This document shows positions 1-10,096 of a stretch of 64,000 nucleotides of DNA, in pieces. Source of the stretch: Tenacibaculum sp. 190524A02b (lineage in GTDB: Bacteria; Bacteroidota; Bacteroidia; Flavobacteriales; Flavobacteriaceae); the NCBI RefSeq assembly GCF_964036645.1, contig NZ_OZ038525.1, positions 3,290,001 through 3,354,000 on the forward strand. The letters run 5' to 3'. Within the stretch, counting starts at the first letter, position 1. Each line of letters starts with the position of its first letter. The position numbers were made by a program, and so were the translations under genes. Below the pieces are notes generated by a model. The model was not told the DNA's origin. It searched no databases and saw only the letters and a list, made by a program, of their open reading frames with translations.

Positions 1-1394
1 TTTTCTTCATAAACTCTTTGTGCCGCTTTTAAAACATCTAAATGATCTGCTTCTGCAAATACAATCGTTTTAGGATTCTTCTTAGCTCGGTTATGTAATA
101 ATCTAATCTCTTTGCTTCCCGTTCCTGAACGATCCATTAATTCCTCTCTATACTTCTCCCAATCTGTAATAGGTTCTTTTGCTATTCCAGAATCCATAGC
201 TGCTTTTGCTATTGCTGGTGGAATTTCATAAATTAACCTTGGATCAAATGGCTTTGGAATAATATAATCTTTACCAAAAGAAAGACTTACTTCATCATAC
301 ACTATGTTTACTTGCTCTGGTACCGATTTTTTTGCTAAATCAGCCAAAGCATGTACTGCAGCCATTTTCATTTCTTCATTAATCTTGGTAGCTCTTACAT
401 CTAAAGCGCCCCTAAAAATGAATGGAAAACCTAATACGTTATTCACTTGGTTAGGATGGTCTGATCTTCCTGTAGCCATTATAATATCTTCTCTGGTAGC
501 TACTGCTAAATCATAAGCTATTTCTGGCTCTGGATTTGCCATAGCAAATACTATTGGGTTTTTCCCCATTGACAATAGCATTTCTGGAGTTACCACATTT
601 CCTTTAGACAGCCCAATAAATACATCTGCATTCAACATTGCTTCTTCTAATGTATTTACATCTTTATCTGTAGCAAATTCTGCTTTTTGAGATGTTAGGT
701 TTCCTCTGTCTTTTCGTATCACTCCCTTACTATCACACATTACCACATTTTCTCTTTTAGCACCTAAAGCTAAATATAAACGGGTACATGAAATTGCCGC
801 TGCTCCTGCTCCATTTACTACTATTTGAACCTTAGCAATATCCTTTCCATTAATTTCTAACGCATTTTTTAAGGCTGCTGCAGAAATAATAGCCGTTCCA
901 TGTTGATCATCATGCATTACAGGAATATCCAGTTCTTCTTTTAATCTAGTTTCAATTTCAAAAGCTTCAGGCGCTTTGATGTCTTCTAAATTAATTCCTC
1001 CAAAAGTTGGTGCTATTGCTTTTACAGTTTCTACAAATCTATCTACATCGGTTGCATCAACCTCAATATCAAAAACATCTATGTCTGCAAATATTTTAAA
1101 AAGTAACCCTTTCCCTTCCATTACAGGCTTAGATGCTTCTGGACCAATATCTCCTAATCCTAAAACTGCTGTTCCATTTGATATTACCGCAACTAAATTA
1201 CTTTTAGCAGTATATTTATATACATTATTCTTATCCTTTGCTATCTCTAAACAAGGTTCTGCAACTCCTGGAGAATATGCTAAAGATAAGTCGTGCTGTG
1301 TAGCATATTTTTTAGTGGGAACTACTGAAATTTTTCCAGGTTTGGGTTTTGCGTGGTATAGCAAAGCTTCTCGCCTTTTTCTAGATTCACTCAT
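1..1394 (-). CDS. maeB: NADP-type malic enzyme with phosphotransacetylase-like tail (3' end outside window)
   Basis: The minus strand reads open from an ATG at 1394 to the window edge, giving 464 codons of a protein that is usually about 760 residues. It begins MSESRKRREALLYHAK and continues with typical malic enzyme segments: SLAYSPGVAEPC, then VMHDDQHGTAII, then the Rossmann stretch IVVNGAGAAAISC and VFAMANPEPEI. The last visible residues (KTIVFAEADHLDVLKAAQ) start the phosphate acetyl/butyryltransferase-like domain found in the long MaeB form. The enzyme decarboxylates malate to pyruvate and supplies NADPH in the cytosol. A TAnnTTTG box lies 25 nt upstream. The gene is divergent from the PAS protein. 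Identification is firm; cofactor preference is inferred from family form. Confidence 0.95.
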   Translation of the reverse strand, partial: MSESRKRREALLYHAKPKPGKISVVPTKKYATQHDLSLAYSPGVAEPCLEIAKDKNNVYKYTAKSNLVAVISNGTAVLGLGDIGPEASKPVMEGKGLLFKIFADIDVFDIEVDATDVDRFVETVKAIAPTFGGINLEDIKAPEAFEIETRLKEELDIPVMHDDQHGTAIISAAALKNALEINGKDIAKVQIVVNGAGAAAISCTRLYLALGAKRENVVMCDSKGVIRKDRGNLTSQKAEFATDKDVNTLEEAMLNADVFIGLSKGNVVTPEMLLSMGKNPIVFAMANPEPEIAYDLAVATREDIIMATGRSDHPNQVNNVLGFPFIFRGALDVRATKINEEMKMAAVHALADLAKKSVPEQVNIVYDEVSLSFGKDYIIPKPFDPRLIYEIPPAIAKAAMDSGIAKEPITDWEKYREELMDRSGTGSKEIRLLHNRAKKNPKTIVFAEADHLDVLKAAQRVYEE

Positions 1395-1419
1395 GATAGT
1401 TGTTGTTTGTATTAGCGTA

Positions 1420-1427
1420 CAAATATA
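1420..1427 (-). promoter_or_regulatory. Candidate -7 promoter box for the malic enzyme gene
   Basis: On the minus strand the bases read TATATTTG, a match to the Bacteroidota TAnnTTTG box, 25 nt before the ATG at 1394. No clear TTG is seen at the usual -33 distance, so the call rests on the box alone. Confidence 0.45.
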
Positions 1428-1531
1428 CGCTTTGTTAGAAATTAAAATAACTTACAACCTGATAAAAGTCATATTTATTTATCCTTTATTAATAGAGTTT
1501 TGCACGGTAAATAATTATAAATTATACCGAA

Positions 1532-2143
1532 ATGAATATGCCCCCAAAACAAATAATTAACGAAGAGGTCTCTTGGGACACCTCCAAAGTTATTGTTAGC
1601 AAAACTGATTTACACGGAACAATTTTGTATGCAAATGACACATTTACCCAAGCCTCAGAATATAATGCTATTGAATTAATTGGTGAACCTCACAACTTAA
1701 TTAGACATCCAGATATGCCTAAAGTTGCCTTTAAAATTTTATGGGAGAGTTTAAAAAAAGGAGAAAATTTCCATGCTATAATTAAAAACTTAACCAGAAC
1801 AGGAAGGTATTATTGGGTAATTACTGACTTCTCAATTGATAAAGATGAAAGCGGAAATCCTACAGGTTATACCGCTAGAAGAAAAGCAGTCCCTAATGGA
1901 GTTGTAGAAAAAATTGAACCTTTATATAGAACATTATTAGAAATTGAAAATCTTAAAGGCGAAAAAGCTAGCGAACTCTATTTTAATGCTTATTTAAAAG
2001 AAGAAGTTGGAAAAAACTACAATGAATTTGTAGTAGACTTATTTGAAGAAGAGAGTAAAAAAGCAGAATACCTAGAAAAAGAAGACGGTAAAAGCAACTT
2101 TAAAAAAGGCTTGCATTGGTTTTTCTTCGGTGAGTTTGCTTAG
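1532..2143 (+). CDS. Single-PAS-domain signalling protein (Aer-like PAS)
   Basis: This 203-residue soluble protein is mostly one PAS domain (about residues 15-125). The segment TDLHGTILYANDTFTQASEY followed by GEPHNLIRHPDMP is typical of the PAS domain of Aer-type redox sensors, and TGRYYWVITDFSI is the later PAS strand region. The C-terminal 75 residues are charged and probably helical; no HAMP, kinase, GGDEF or methyl-accepting domain follows. It is therefore a stand-alone sensor or adaptor. Two ATG codons (1532 and 1538) are possible starts. It is divergent from malic enzyme. The ligand is not predictable from sequence; a flavin or other small ligand is a guess from the family. Confidence 0.75.
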   Translation: MNMPPKQIINEEVSWDTSKVIVSKTDLHGTILYANDTFTQASEYNAIELIGEPHNLIRHPDMPKVAFKILWESLKKGENFHAIIKNLTRTGRYYWVITDFSIDKDESGNPTGYTARRKAVPNGVVEKIEPLYRTLLEIENLKGEKASELYFNAYLKEEVGKNYNEFVVDLFEEESKKAEYLEKEDGKSNFKKGLHWFFFGEFA

Positions 2144-2351
2144 TATTTTGAATTCTTAAAATACATACTAAAAAAGACTTTAATATAACCTAGTACTTAA
2201 ATTTAATTTTCTTTAAAACATCTCAATTATGTTGGGGCGCTTCTAAACAACTAACAAAAGTGTCTCAACAGCATTGGGAACACCTCAACTCTTGCCGAAG
2301 ATCTGTTTTACTTTATAAGTATCGACTTCAACAGGCTCATCCTTGGTTTAG
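2144..2351. other. Gap between convergent genes with a degenerate repeat-like fragment
   Basis: No gene is seen. A stretch near 2325-2345 reads ACTTCAACAGGCTCAT, resembling the short palindromic intergenic motif (CTTCGACAGGCTCA) that is common in Bacteroidota genomes, but it lacks a clear inverted partner here. Confidence 0.3.
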
Positions 2352-3281
2352 TTATTCATTTTTTAAGAAAGAAATGTTTCGTTGCAATCCAGAGAACTTT
2401 GTTCTTTTTACCGCTGATTTTTTAAATACTTTACTAAAGGTTTCTTGTGTGATTTCTTCCCATTCTCTTTTTGACATTTTTAGTAAGCTTTCTTGTGGAG
2501 CAAATAAAGGTTCTGAATGAGGTTTTGAAAAACGATTCCATGGACACACATCTTGACAAACATCACAACCAAACATCCAATCGGCTGTTTTTTCTTTAAA
2601 TTCCGAGGGAATATTATCTCTCAATTCAATCGTTAAATAAGATATACATTTGCTCCCATCTACTGTATTATTAGGTAATATAGCTTGTGTAGGACAGGCA
2701 TCAATACAACGGGTACATTTTCCACAATGATCTGTTGTAAACGGATGATCGTATGCTAATTCTAAGTCGATAATTAATTCTGCCAAAAAGAAAAAAGAAC
2801 CTTGTTGCTTTTGAATTAATAAAGAGTGTTTTCCATTCCATCCTAATCCTGATTTTTCTGCCCAAGCTCTTTCCATTACTGGTGCCGAATCTACAAAACA
2901 TCTACCAGAGACTTCTCCTATTTCATCATTAATCAATTGTAATAATTCTCTCAGTTTATCTTTTATAACATGATGATAGTCTTGCCCGTACGCATATTTT
3001 GATATTTTATAGCTGCCTTCTTCCTGTATTTCTTCTGGATAATAATTATACGAAAGTGAAACCACCGATTTTGAACCTTCTACCAATAATCTTGGATCTA
3101 AACGTTTATCAAAATGATTTTCCATATAGTGCATATTACCATGAAATCCATTTTGTAGCCATTTTTCTAAGCGCGGTGCTTCTTCTTCCAAAAAATCTGC
3201 TTTGGCAATACCACAGCCTAAAAACCCCAAACGTTTTGCTTGGGTTTTGATAAATGCTGAATATTGCTCTTTTTGATCCAT
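2352..3281 (-). CDS. queG: Epoxyqueuosine reductase
   Basis: The 309-residue protein performs the last step of queuosine synthesis, reducing epoxyqueuosine to queuosine in tRNA with a cobalamin cofactor and two 4Fe-4S clusters. Visible support: a catalytic-region segment [20 protein letters not shown], a first cluster motif [12 protein letters not shown] at about residue 185, and a second [11 protein letters not shown] at about 237. The length matches the family. I chose the ATG at 3281 ([10 protein letters not shown]) over an in-frame TTG at 3302, because the extra seven residues are not part of the conserved start. It is convergent with the PAS gene and appears to be a single-gene unit. Confidence 0.95.
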   Translation of the reverse strand: MDQKEQYSAFIKTQAKRLGFLGCGIAKADFLEEEAPRLEKWLQNGFHGNMHYMENHFDKRLDPRLLVEGSKSVVSLSYNYYPEEIQEEGSYKISKYAYGQDYHHVIKDKLRELLQLINDEIGEVSGRCFVDSAPVMERAWAEKSGLGWNGKHSLLIQKQQGSFFFLAELIIDLELAYDHPFTTDHCGKCTRCIDACPTQAILPNNTVDGSKCISYLTIELRDNIPSEFKEKTADWMFGCDVCQDVCPWNRFSKPHSEPLFAPQESLLKMSKREWEEITQETFSKVFKKSAVKRTKFSGLQRNISFLKNE

Positions 3282-3459
3282 TAATACGCTTATTTTTATC
3301 AAAAACAGTCTAAGAATTGCCTGTATAGACTATTTATATTGAGGAATTATTTTGTTGCAAAATTACCAATTCTTTTATTTTTATACTTTTCTTAGCGATA
3401 TGTTAACAAATAAATGTTGAACTTTGTTCGTTAGCATATGTATACTAAAAACTTCCTTC

Positions 3460-6084
3460 ATGAAAAAAGTTTATAAAATTGTAATCGGTATTGTAGTAAG
3501 TCTTTTTATTTTATTAATCAGTATTCCTCTTTTATTTCAAGATAAGATTGTTGGATTAATCAAAGAAACTATTAATAATAATGTAAATGCTCAAGTAGAT
3601 TTTTCTGATAGTAATTTAAGTTTACTCAGAAATTTCCCAAATGCTGCTGTACAACTTTCTAATGTTTCTGTAATTAATTACGAACCTTTTAAAGGAGATA
3701 CACTTTTATATGCAGAAGCTATAGTTTTAAAATTACAACTCACAGAGCTTTTTAAAAATTCATCTGATCAATTAAATATTAAATCTTTTCAAGTTGATAA
3801 TGCGCTAGTAAATGTACTAACCAATAAAAATGGTAAAGCTAATTATGATATTGCTAAACCTTCTGATACTTCTAAACAAGAAACAGAGACTTCAAATGAC
3901 GCTCCTTCTAGTTTTGGTTTATCTATTCAAGAATATGGTATTACCAATACAACTATAAACTATAATGATGAAAAGAGTAAAATGTCTTTACTTCTTTCAG
4001 ACTTTAACCATAGTGGTAGTGGAGACTTTTCTCAATCTAATTCTGAATTAAAAACTAATACTAGTACACATGTATCCTTTATAATGGACAGTACAGCGTA
4101 TGCTAAAAATCAAAAAGTTTCTTTGGATGCGGTTTTGGGAATGGATTTGGTAAACAAAAAGTTTTCATTCTTAAAAAATGAGGCCAAACTAAATAATTTA
4201 CCATTGGTATTTGATGGCCTTATTCAGATAAATGAAAATAATCAAGAAGTACACATCAATTTTAAAACACCTTCTTCTGATTTTAAAAACTTTTTAGGAT
4301 TAATTCCTGAAGTATATGCTAAAAACATTAGTAATGTTAAAACTTCTGGAAACTTTAGTGTAGCAGGAAAAGTGGATGGTATTATAGATGACAAACATAT
4401 TCCTAAATTAGATATTGCTATTAATGCGGAAAATGCTTCTTTTAAATATCCTGATCTTCCTAAAAGTGTTAGAAACATCAATATAAACTCGCAAATAAAA
4501 AACACGACTGGAAAAGTAGAAAATACGTTTGTTACTATTGATAAACTCTCTTTTAAAATTGATGAAGACACTTTTTCAGGAAAAGGAAATGTTCATAATT
4601 TAACTACAAATCCAAATGTAAATGCTACTATTAATGGAACCCTCAACTTAGCTAATATTAACAAAGCGTATCCTGTTGATTTAGAAAATGAATTACAAGG
4701 TGTTTTAAAAGCAAATTTACAAACACAGTTTGATGTTGACGCAATCAAAACCAATAAGGTAAACCGAATAAAAAACAAAGGTACTGTAGGAATTAGTGAT
4801 TTTGTTTTTTCCTCTAAAGATGTAGTGAACGCTATTGAAATTAAAGATGCCAACATAAATTTTGACCCCAAGGTTATTTCTTTAACTAAATTTGATGCTA
4901 AAACTGGAAAAAGTGATTTAAATGCTACTGGTAAAATAAACAATTTATTAGGTTTTTTACTTTCTGACAAAAAACTTCAGGGAACTTTCAACGTAAAATC
5001 TAATAACTTTTACGTGAGTGATTTTATGGAGAAAAAACCTGAATCAACTACTAAAAAAGAAAATTCTGAAGAAGATACGCCAACTAAAACTGGTGAAGAA
5101 TCTTTAAAAATCCCTGCTTTTTTAGATTGCAAGGTATTAGCTGATGCAAAAACAGTGTACTATGATAATTTAACTTTGAAAAATGTTAGAGGTGTTTTAT
5201 GGCTAAAGGATGAAAAAGCCACTTTACAAGATGTTAATGCTGGTATTTTTAACGGTCAAATTTCTTTAAATGGTGAAGTAAACACACAAAAAACAACACC
5301 TACTTTTGCTATAAAATTAGGAATGAAATCATTTGACATTGCACAATCTTTTACTAGTATGGATTTACTACAATCATTGAGTCCAATTGCTGGTGCTATG
5401 GATGGAAAGTTAAATTCTGAAATTGATTTATCTGGTAGTTTAAATAAAGATTTTACACCTAATATGAACTCTATTTCTGGTGATGCTTTAGCGCAGCTAT
5501 TATCAACTAAAATTAATCCTGAAAAAACAAAAGCACTTAACTTATTAAATAACAAATTATCTTTTGTTGATTTAACTAAACTTGACTTATCTGACATCAA
5601 AACACATCTTTCTTTTAATGATGGAAAAGTAAACGTAAAACCTTTTAATTTAAAATATAAAGACATTGGTATCAAAGTAGGCGGTAGTCATGGTTTTGAC
5701 CAAAGTATGAACTATAATGTTACTTTTGATGTTCCTGCAAAATACTTAGGATCGGAGGTATCTGGTTTATTGGCTAAGCTTAATGATAATCAGCAAAATG
5801 TTACGGTACCTGTTTCAGCAAATATTACAGGAAACATGACTTCTCCCAGCATACAAACTGATTTATCTTCTTCTATTTCTAAACTAACTCAAAAGTTAGT
5901 ACAACAGCAAAAAGACAACCTTGTTAAGAACACCTTAGGAAGCTTGTTAGGAGGCAGTAAAAAGGATACTACAAAAACATCTGCTAACAACAACACAAAA
6001 AACAATACTGTTAAAAAAGTAACGGATGTTTTGGGCGGGCTTTTTGGTAAAAAGAATAAAAAGGAAGAAAAAAAGAAACAGTAG
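3460..6084 (+). CDS. AsmA-like inner-membrane-anchored envelope protein
   Basis: The 874-residue protein starts at ATG 3460 with one N-terminal membrane segment (IVIGIVVSLFILLISIPLLF). A long periplasmic beta-rich body follows, typical of AsmA / bridge-like lipid transfer proteins: an N-terminal AsmA domain, and near residues 590-800 the AsmA C-terminal region with DGKLNSEIDLSGSLNKDF and VDLTKLDLSDIKTHLSFNDG. The C-terminus is a low-complexity Lys/Asn/Thr tail (about residues 820-874). Such proteins are thought to move or organise phospholipids between membranes. An upstream in-frame TTG (3424) would place extra residues before the membrane anchor and is less likely. The exact role is inferred from the family only. 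Confidence 0.8.
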   Translation: MKKVYKIVIGIVVSLFILLISIPLLFQDKIVGLIKETINNNVNAQVDFSDSNLSLLRNFPNAAVQLSNVSVINYEPFKGDTLLYAEAIVLKLQLTELFKNSSDQLNIKSFQVDNALVNVLTNKNGKANYDIAKPSDTSKQETETSNDAPSSFGLSIQEYGITNTTINYNDEKSKMSLLLSDFNHSGSGDFSQSNSELKTNTSTHVSFIMDSTAYAKNQKVSLDAVLGMDLVNKKFSFLKNEAKLNNLPLVFDGLIQINENNQEVHINFKTPSSDFKNFLGLIPEVYAKNISNVKTSGNFSVAGKVDGIIDDKHIPKLDIAINAENASFKYPDLPKSVRNININSQIKNTTGKVENTFVTIDKLSFKIDEDTFSGKGNVHNLTTNPNVNATINGTLNLANINKAYPVDLENELQGVLKANLQTQFDVDAIKTNKVNRIKNKGTVGISDFVFSSKDVVNAIEIKDANINFDPKVISLTKFDAKTGKSDLNATGKINNLLGFLLSDKKLQGTFNVKSNNFYVSDFMEKKPESTTKKENSEEDTPTKTGEESLKIPAFLDCKVLADAKTVYYDNLTLKNVRGVLWLKDEKATLQDVNAGIFNGQISLNGEVNTQKTTPTFAIKLGMKSFDIAQSFTSMDLLQSLSPIAGAMDGKLNSEIDLSGSLNKDFTPNMNSISGDALAQLLSTKINPEKTKALNLLNNKLSFVDLTKLDLSDIKTHLSFNDGKVNVKPFNLKYKDIGIKVGGSHGFDQSMNYNVTFDVPAKYLGSEVSGLLAKLNDNQQNVTVPVSANITGNMTSPSIQTDLSSSISKLTQKLVQQQKDNLVKNTLGSLLGGSKKDTTKTSANNNTKNNTVKKVTDVLGGLFGKKNKKEEKKKQ

Positions 6085-6400
6085 GCAACCTTTTATAAAA
6101 TAGAAGCGTCTTTTTTTAAGATTATATTATAACATCTTTAACATAATAAAGACATGTTATCGGCTATATAGTTGTTACGTTTGCTAATGAACTCTCTCAA
6201 TTATAAGTGTTTGAGATTTCAAGTTAATTTTGTTACAAAACAATTAGACCTAACATGGGAAATTAATACCTGTTATTGCCTATAAGTAAACTACCTCGGG
6301 GCTAGCTCACGAGGCATTTAATAAGATAATAAGTTTAATTTCGAGGCAAGCCTCGGGTTATTATACCCTTTGGCGGTACCAATAAAACTAATCATTAATT
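6085..6400. other. 316-bp intergenic region holding a dispersed hairpin element
   Basis: No open reading frame of note. The right half (6286-6388) is a structured element described separately. The left half is AT-rich with no clear terminator after the AsmA gene. Confidence 0.5.
6286..6388 (+). repeat. Intergenic hairpin repeat, copy 1
   Basis: It contains two inverted repeats built from the same word: CCTCG (6294-6298) with CGAGG (6310-6314), and a perfect CGAGGC-AA-GCCTCG hairpin at about 6342-6355. A diverged, shortened copy lies at 46400-46481: both begin GTAAACTACCTCGG, share GCATTTAATAA and TTTAATTT, and end CCAATAAAA. The element ends about 12 nt before the DUF5686 gene start, so it could sit in that gene's leader. 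Confidence 0.55.
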
Positions 6401-8878
6401 ATGAAAACTATATCAAAAAAAGTATTGCTTCTTTTTTTACTAACTTCTTTTTCTATTTTTTCCCAAATAACAGGGAAAGTAACCAACACAAAACAAGAAC
6501 CATTACCTTTTGTTAGTGTGTACTTAGAAAACTCTGTAACAGGTACAACTACCAACAATAATGGTGATTATAATTTAGAGATAAAACATAAAGGAAAGCA
6601 CACTATTATTTTCCAATTTTTAGGTTTTAAAACTGTTAAAAAAAGTATTGATGTTTCTAAATTCCCATATACACTAAATGTTACACTCCAAGAGGAACAA
6701 GTATCTTTAGAAGAGGTTGAAATAAACACCAAAGAAAACCCTGCTAACAGAATTATAAGAAACACTATTGCTAACAAAGATCAAAACACGGATAAACTAG
6801 GTAAATATACTGCAGATTTTTATTCAAGAGGGTTGTTTAAAATCAAAGATGCTCCTGAAACATTTCTAGGGATGGATGTTGGTGATTTTGGTGGCGGATT
6901 AGATTCTACACGTACTGGAGTTATATACTTATCTGAAACTATTTCTAAAATAAAATATCAAAAAAATCCGAAAAACTTTAACGAATATATTATTGCATCT
7001 AAAGTTTCGGGGAAAGATAACGGTATTAGCTTTAATCAGGCAGATGATGTAAACTTTAACTTCTATGAAAACTCTTTTGAATTGGCTGATATAAAAATGA
7101 TATCGCCTATTGCTAACGGTGCTTTTGGATATTATAACTATAAACTTTCAGGTACTTTTTATGATAAAAACGGACGCTTAATTAATAAAATAAAGCTACT
7201 TCCTAAAAGAGAGAAAGATCGTGTTTTCAATGGTTTTATTTATATTGTAGAAGACGATTGGGCTATTTATGGTGCCGATGTTTATATTTCTGGTAAACAA
7301 GTAGGTATCCCTATGATTAAAGACCTTAAAATTAAACAGAATTACAATTTTGACCCCAGCACCAAATCTTGGCCTATTGTTACACAGATAATTGATTTTA
7401 AAGCTGGGTTACTTGGATTTAATTTTGATGGTAGATTTACTGCTACTTATTCTAATTACAATTTAGAGCCTACATTTTCTAGTAAGTCTTTTACTAACGA
7501 AGTTCTTGCTTTTTCTGAAAATGCCACTAAAAAAGACTCTGCTTATTGGAACACAATTAGACCAATGCCATTAACTAAGGAAGAAATCAAAGATTATAAA
7601 GTTAAAGATAGTATTAAGACAATTAGAAGTTCAAAAAAATATTTAGATTCTGTAGATACAGGTATGAATAAATTTAACATACTCAATATACTTACAGGCT
7701 ACACGTATAGTAATACTTATAAAAAATGGTCTATTGATGTTTCCTCACCTATTGAAAAACTGAGCTTCAACACAGTTCAAGGATGGAATACTGGAATTGA
7801 TGTAAATTTTTCAAAACAACTTAATGAAACTGGAAAAAACCTTGATGTTGGCTTAAAAACGGATTATGGTTTCTCTGACAAAAGAGCAAGAACTACTGGG
7901 CACTTCTCTTATAAATGGAATAACATTTCTTATCCAAAACTACAACTATCTGGTGGAGTAACTACTACTCAATTTAACAGTAAAAAACCTATTTCTCGAT
8001 TTTGGAATACTATTAGTTCTGTTTTTTTTGAAAGAAACTATTTAAAACTATATGAAAAAACCTTTGCTAAAGCTACTTATTCTCAAGAGTTAACCAATGG
8101 CCTACATTTATTCACCGGTTTAGAATATGCTGATAGAAATCCATTATTTAACACTACAAGCTACGTAATGTTCCCACAAGAAGATGTTAATTACACTTCT
8201 AACAATCCACTACAGCCTAATAACTTTAATACTCCCTCATTCATTGCTCATAAAATGTGGACTTTCGACTTAGGTTTTTCTATTCAGTTTGGTCAGAAAT
8301 ACCTGTCTTACCCAAATAGAAAAATAAACATTGACAATAAGAAATATCCATCGTTATATATTGGCTATAAAAAGAATTTTGGCTCAGGAAACGAAGCTTG
8401 GGATTCTGATGTTGTATTTTCTCAAATTAACCAACAGGTTTCGTTAGATAATTGGGGAGACTTTAAATATCGTGTAAAAGGTGGACTCTTTTTAGAAAAG
8501 AAAGATATTCCTTTTATGGATTATGCTCACTTTAATAGTAATCGTTTAACCGTAGCTCCACAAAACAATTATTTAAATGGTTTTTTACTTTTACCATACT
8601 ATACGTTAAGTACCAATGACAGGTATAGTGAAATGCACGCAGAACAAAACTTTAGAGGTGCTTTACTTAATAAGATACCACTACTCAACCAGTTAAACTA
8701 TCATTTAGTTATTGGCGCTAAAGCATTATTTACGAAAGAAAACAAACCTTATTCAGAATTCTCTATTGGTCTTGACAATATAGGTATTGGAGAATGGAAT
8801 ATATTAAGAGTTGACTTTGTACAATCTAACTTCAATGGTCGTAAAGAAAACACTATGTTGTTTGGGATAAAATTATAA
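6401..8878 (+). CDS. DUF5686 outer-membrane protein with carboxypeptidase-like N-terminal domain
   Basis: The 825-residue protein has a Sec signal (LLLFLLTSFSIFSQ). Residues about 21-110 form a carboxypeptidase-D regulatory-like beta sandwich (ITGKVTNTKQEPLPFVSVYL), a fold common at the N-terminus of Bacteroidota surface and TonB proteins. The rest matches the DUF5686 pattern, with many alternating aromatic strands and a predicted barrel-like C-terminal half ending in NTMLFGIKL. The family is conserved in Bacteroidota but its function is not established. It is monocistronic, ending at a strong terminator (8884-8919). Confidence 0.8.
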   Translation: MKTISKKVLLLFLLTSFSIFSQITGKVTNTKQEPLPFVSVYLENSVTGTTTNNNGDYNLEIKHKGKHTIIFQFLGFKTVKKSIDVSKFPYTLNVTLQEEQVSLEEVEINTKENPANRIIRNTIANKDQNTDKLGKYTADFYSRGLFKIKDAPETFLGMDVGDFGGGLDSTRTGVIYLSETISKIKYQKNPKNFNEYIIASKVSGKDNGISFNQADDVNFNFYENSFELADIKMISPIANGAFGYYNYKLSGTFYDKNGRLINKIKLLPKREKDRVFNGFIYIVEDDWAIYGADVYISGKQVGIPMIKDLKIKQNYNFDPSTKSWPIVTQIIDFKAGLLGFNFDGRFTATYSNYNLEPTFSSKSFTNEVLAFSENATKKDSAYWNTIRPMPLTKEEIKDYKVKDSIKTIRSSKKYLDSVDTGMNKFNILNILTGYTYSNTYKKWSIDVSSPIEKLSFNTVQGWNTGIDVNFSKQLNETGKNLDVGLKTDYGFSDKRARTTGHFSYKWNNISYPKLQLSGGVTTTQFNSKKPISRFWNTISSVFFERNYLKLYEKTFAKATYSQELTNGLHLFTGLEYADRNPLFNTTSYVMFPQEDVNYTSNNPLQPNNFNTPSFIAHKMWTFDLGFSIQFGQKYLSYPNRKINIDNKKYPSLYIGYKKNFGSGNEAWDSDVVFSQINQQVSLDNWGDFKYRVKGGLFLEKKDIPFMDYAHFNSNRLTVAPQNNYLNGFLLLPYYTLSTNDRYSEMHAEQNFRGALLNKIPLLNQLNYHLVIGAKALFTKENKPYSEFSIGLDNIGIGEWNILRVDFVQSNFNGRKENTMLFGIKL

Positions 8879-8883
8879 TAGAT

Positions 8884-8919
8884 AAAAAAGAGAGCTATTC
8901 AACCTTAGCTCTCTTTTTT
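8884..8919 (+). terminator. Rho-independent terminator after DUF5686 gene
   Basis: A 13-bp perfect stem (AAAAAAGAGAGCT paired with AGCTCTCTTTTTT) surrounds a 10-nt loop. Because both arms are flanked by A and T tracts it can also serve the convergent CNNM-type gene. Confidence 0.9.
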
Positions 8920-8943
8920 ATTTGTTTTATTACTACCTGAAGC

Positions 8944-10020
8944 CTACTCTGCTTCCTCAGTAGTATCAATAATTCCTAAACGTTTTGCTCTATCCTCCCA
9001 GTTCTTTCTTGCAAAGTTTTGTAAATCTGCTACGTTATCACTTTCATCCATAATCTCAAAACCTAACAAGGTTTCAATAACATCTTCTTGTGTTACCAAT
9101 CCACTTACTGTACCATATTCATCTACCACTAAAGCTAAGTGCTCTCTTTGCTCTATTAACTTCTCAAATAAACTAGGAATAGACAAATCTCTCTTTGCTA
9201 CAATAATATCTCTTTTAATTGTTTTTAACGGTTTATCTCCTTCATTATTAATCAATGAAACTAATAACTGATCTTTTAAAATATACCCAGTTATATTATC
9301 CGAATTATTAGCATATACAGGTATTCTTGAAAATCGCAAAGATTTATTTTCATCAAAAAATGATTGAATGGTTTGATTTTCATCCGCAGATTTTAAAACA
9401 GTACGAGGTGTCATAATATGTTTTGCTTGCACCTCTTTAAAACCTATCATATTACGAATTACTTTACTTTCACTCTCTTTAAAAACTCCTTCTTGCTCAG
9501 CAATATCTGTCATTACAGAAAAATCTTCTCTACTCAACACACTTTCTCCATGTGCACCTTTACCAAACATTTTCGTAAACAATTGTAATACCCAAATAAT
9601 TCCTGTGTATTTACAAACAAAAATCAAAATATTTAAAGCTCTTGTAGAGAATCCTGCCAACCCTTTCCAGTAAGTTGCCCCAATTGTTTTTGGAATAATT
9701 TCAGAAGCCACTAATATTAAAATGGTCATCACTACAGAAACAATCAAAACACCATTTCCATCATCATTAAATGCTTTTTTAGCTTGTGTTCCCACCAAAA
9801 TAGCCCCAACTGTATGTGCAATTGTATTTACCGTTAAAATGGCAATTAAAGGCTTATCAACATCTTTTTTCAACACTTCTAAATCATTAGCAAATGCTTT
9901 TCCTTCTTTCTTTTTTACATTAATAAACGTTGGTGTTACACTTAACAAAACTGCTTCTAAAATAGAACATAGAAATGAAAATAAGATAGATAGTGTTGCG
10001 TAAATCAGTAATAAAGTCAT
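8944..10020 (-). CDS. CNNM/CorB-type membrane protein (DUF21 plus paired CBS domains)
   Basis: The 358-residue protein has an N-terminal DUF21 membrane domain (four hydrophobic segments in residues 1-140) followed by two CBS domains. The segment around VQAKHIMTPRTVLKSADENQ opens the first, and LALVVDEYGTVSGLVTQEDV lies in the second. It resembles the CNNM/CorB magnesium transporter family (often annotated hemolysin). Unlike many family members it ends soon after the CBS pair (RAKRLGIIDTTEEAE), with no CorC/HlyC C-terminal domain. The ATG at 10020 is preferred over a TTG at 10038. Magnesium export or sensing is a family-level inference. Confidence 0.85.
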   Translation of the reverse strand: MTLLLIYATLSILFSFLCSILEAVLLSVTPTFINVKKKEGKAFANDLEVLKKDVDKPLIAILTVNTIAHTVGAILVGTQAKKAFNDDGNGVLIVSVVMTILILVASEIIPKTIGATYWKGLAGFSTRALNILIFVCKYTGIIWVLQLFTKMFGKGAHGESVLSREDFSVMTDIAEQEGVFKESESKVIRNMIGFKEVQAKHIMTPRTVLKSADENQTIQSFFDENKSLRFSRIPVYANNSDNITGYILKDQLLVSLINNEGDKPLKTIKRDIIVAKRDLSIPSLFEKLIEQREHLALVVDEYGTVSGLVTQEDVIETLLGFEIMDESDNVADLQNFARKNWEDRAKRLGIIDTTEEAE

Positions 10021-10041
10021 TTTTAAAATTTTTAGCAAAAA

Positions 10042-10070
10042 TAAAAAAGACTGTCAACATAGACAGTCTT
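10042..10070 (-). terminator. Terminator for the ankyrin-repeat gene
   Basis: A 9-bp stem (AAGACTGTC / GACAGTCTT) with a 6-nt loop; on the minus strand it is followed by a T-run. It lies between the ankyrin gene stop and the next minus-strand start, separating the two transcripts. Confidence 0.8.
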
Positions 10071-10096
10071 AATTCAAATAATTACACCTTCTTTTA

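Noticed and set aside
976..1560. Open plus-strand frame of 194 codons
   Set aside because: It lies opposite the malic enzyme gene and has no family features; a shadow frame.
2260..2520. 86-codon plus-strand frame
   Set aside because: Opposite to queG with no conserved features.
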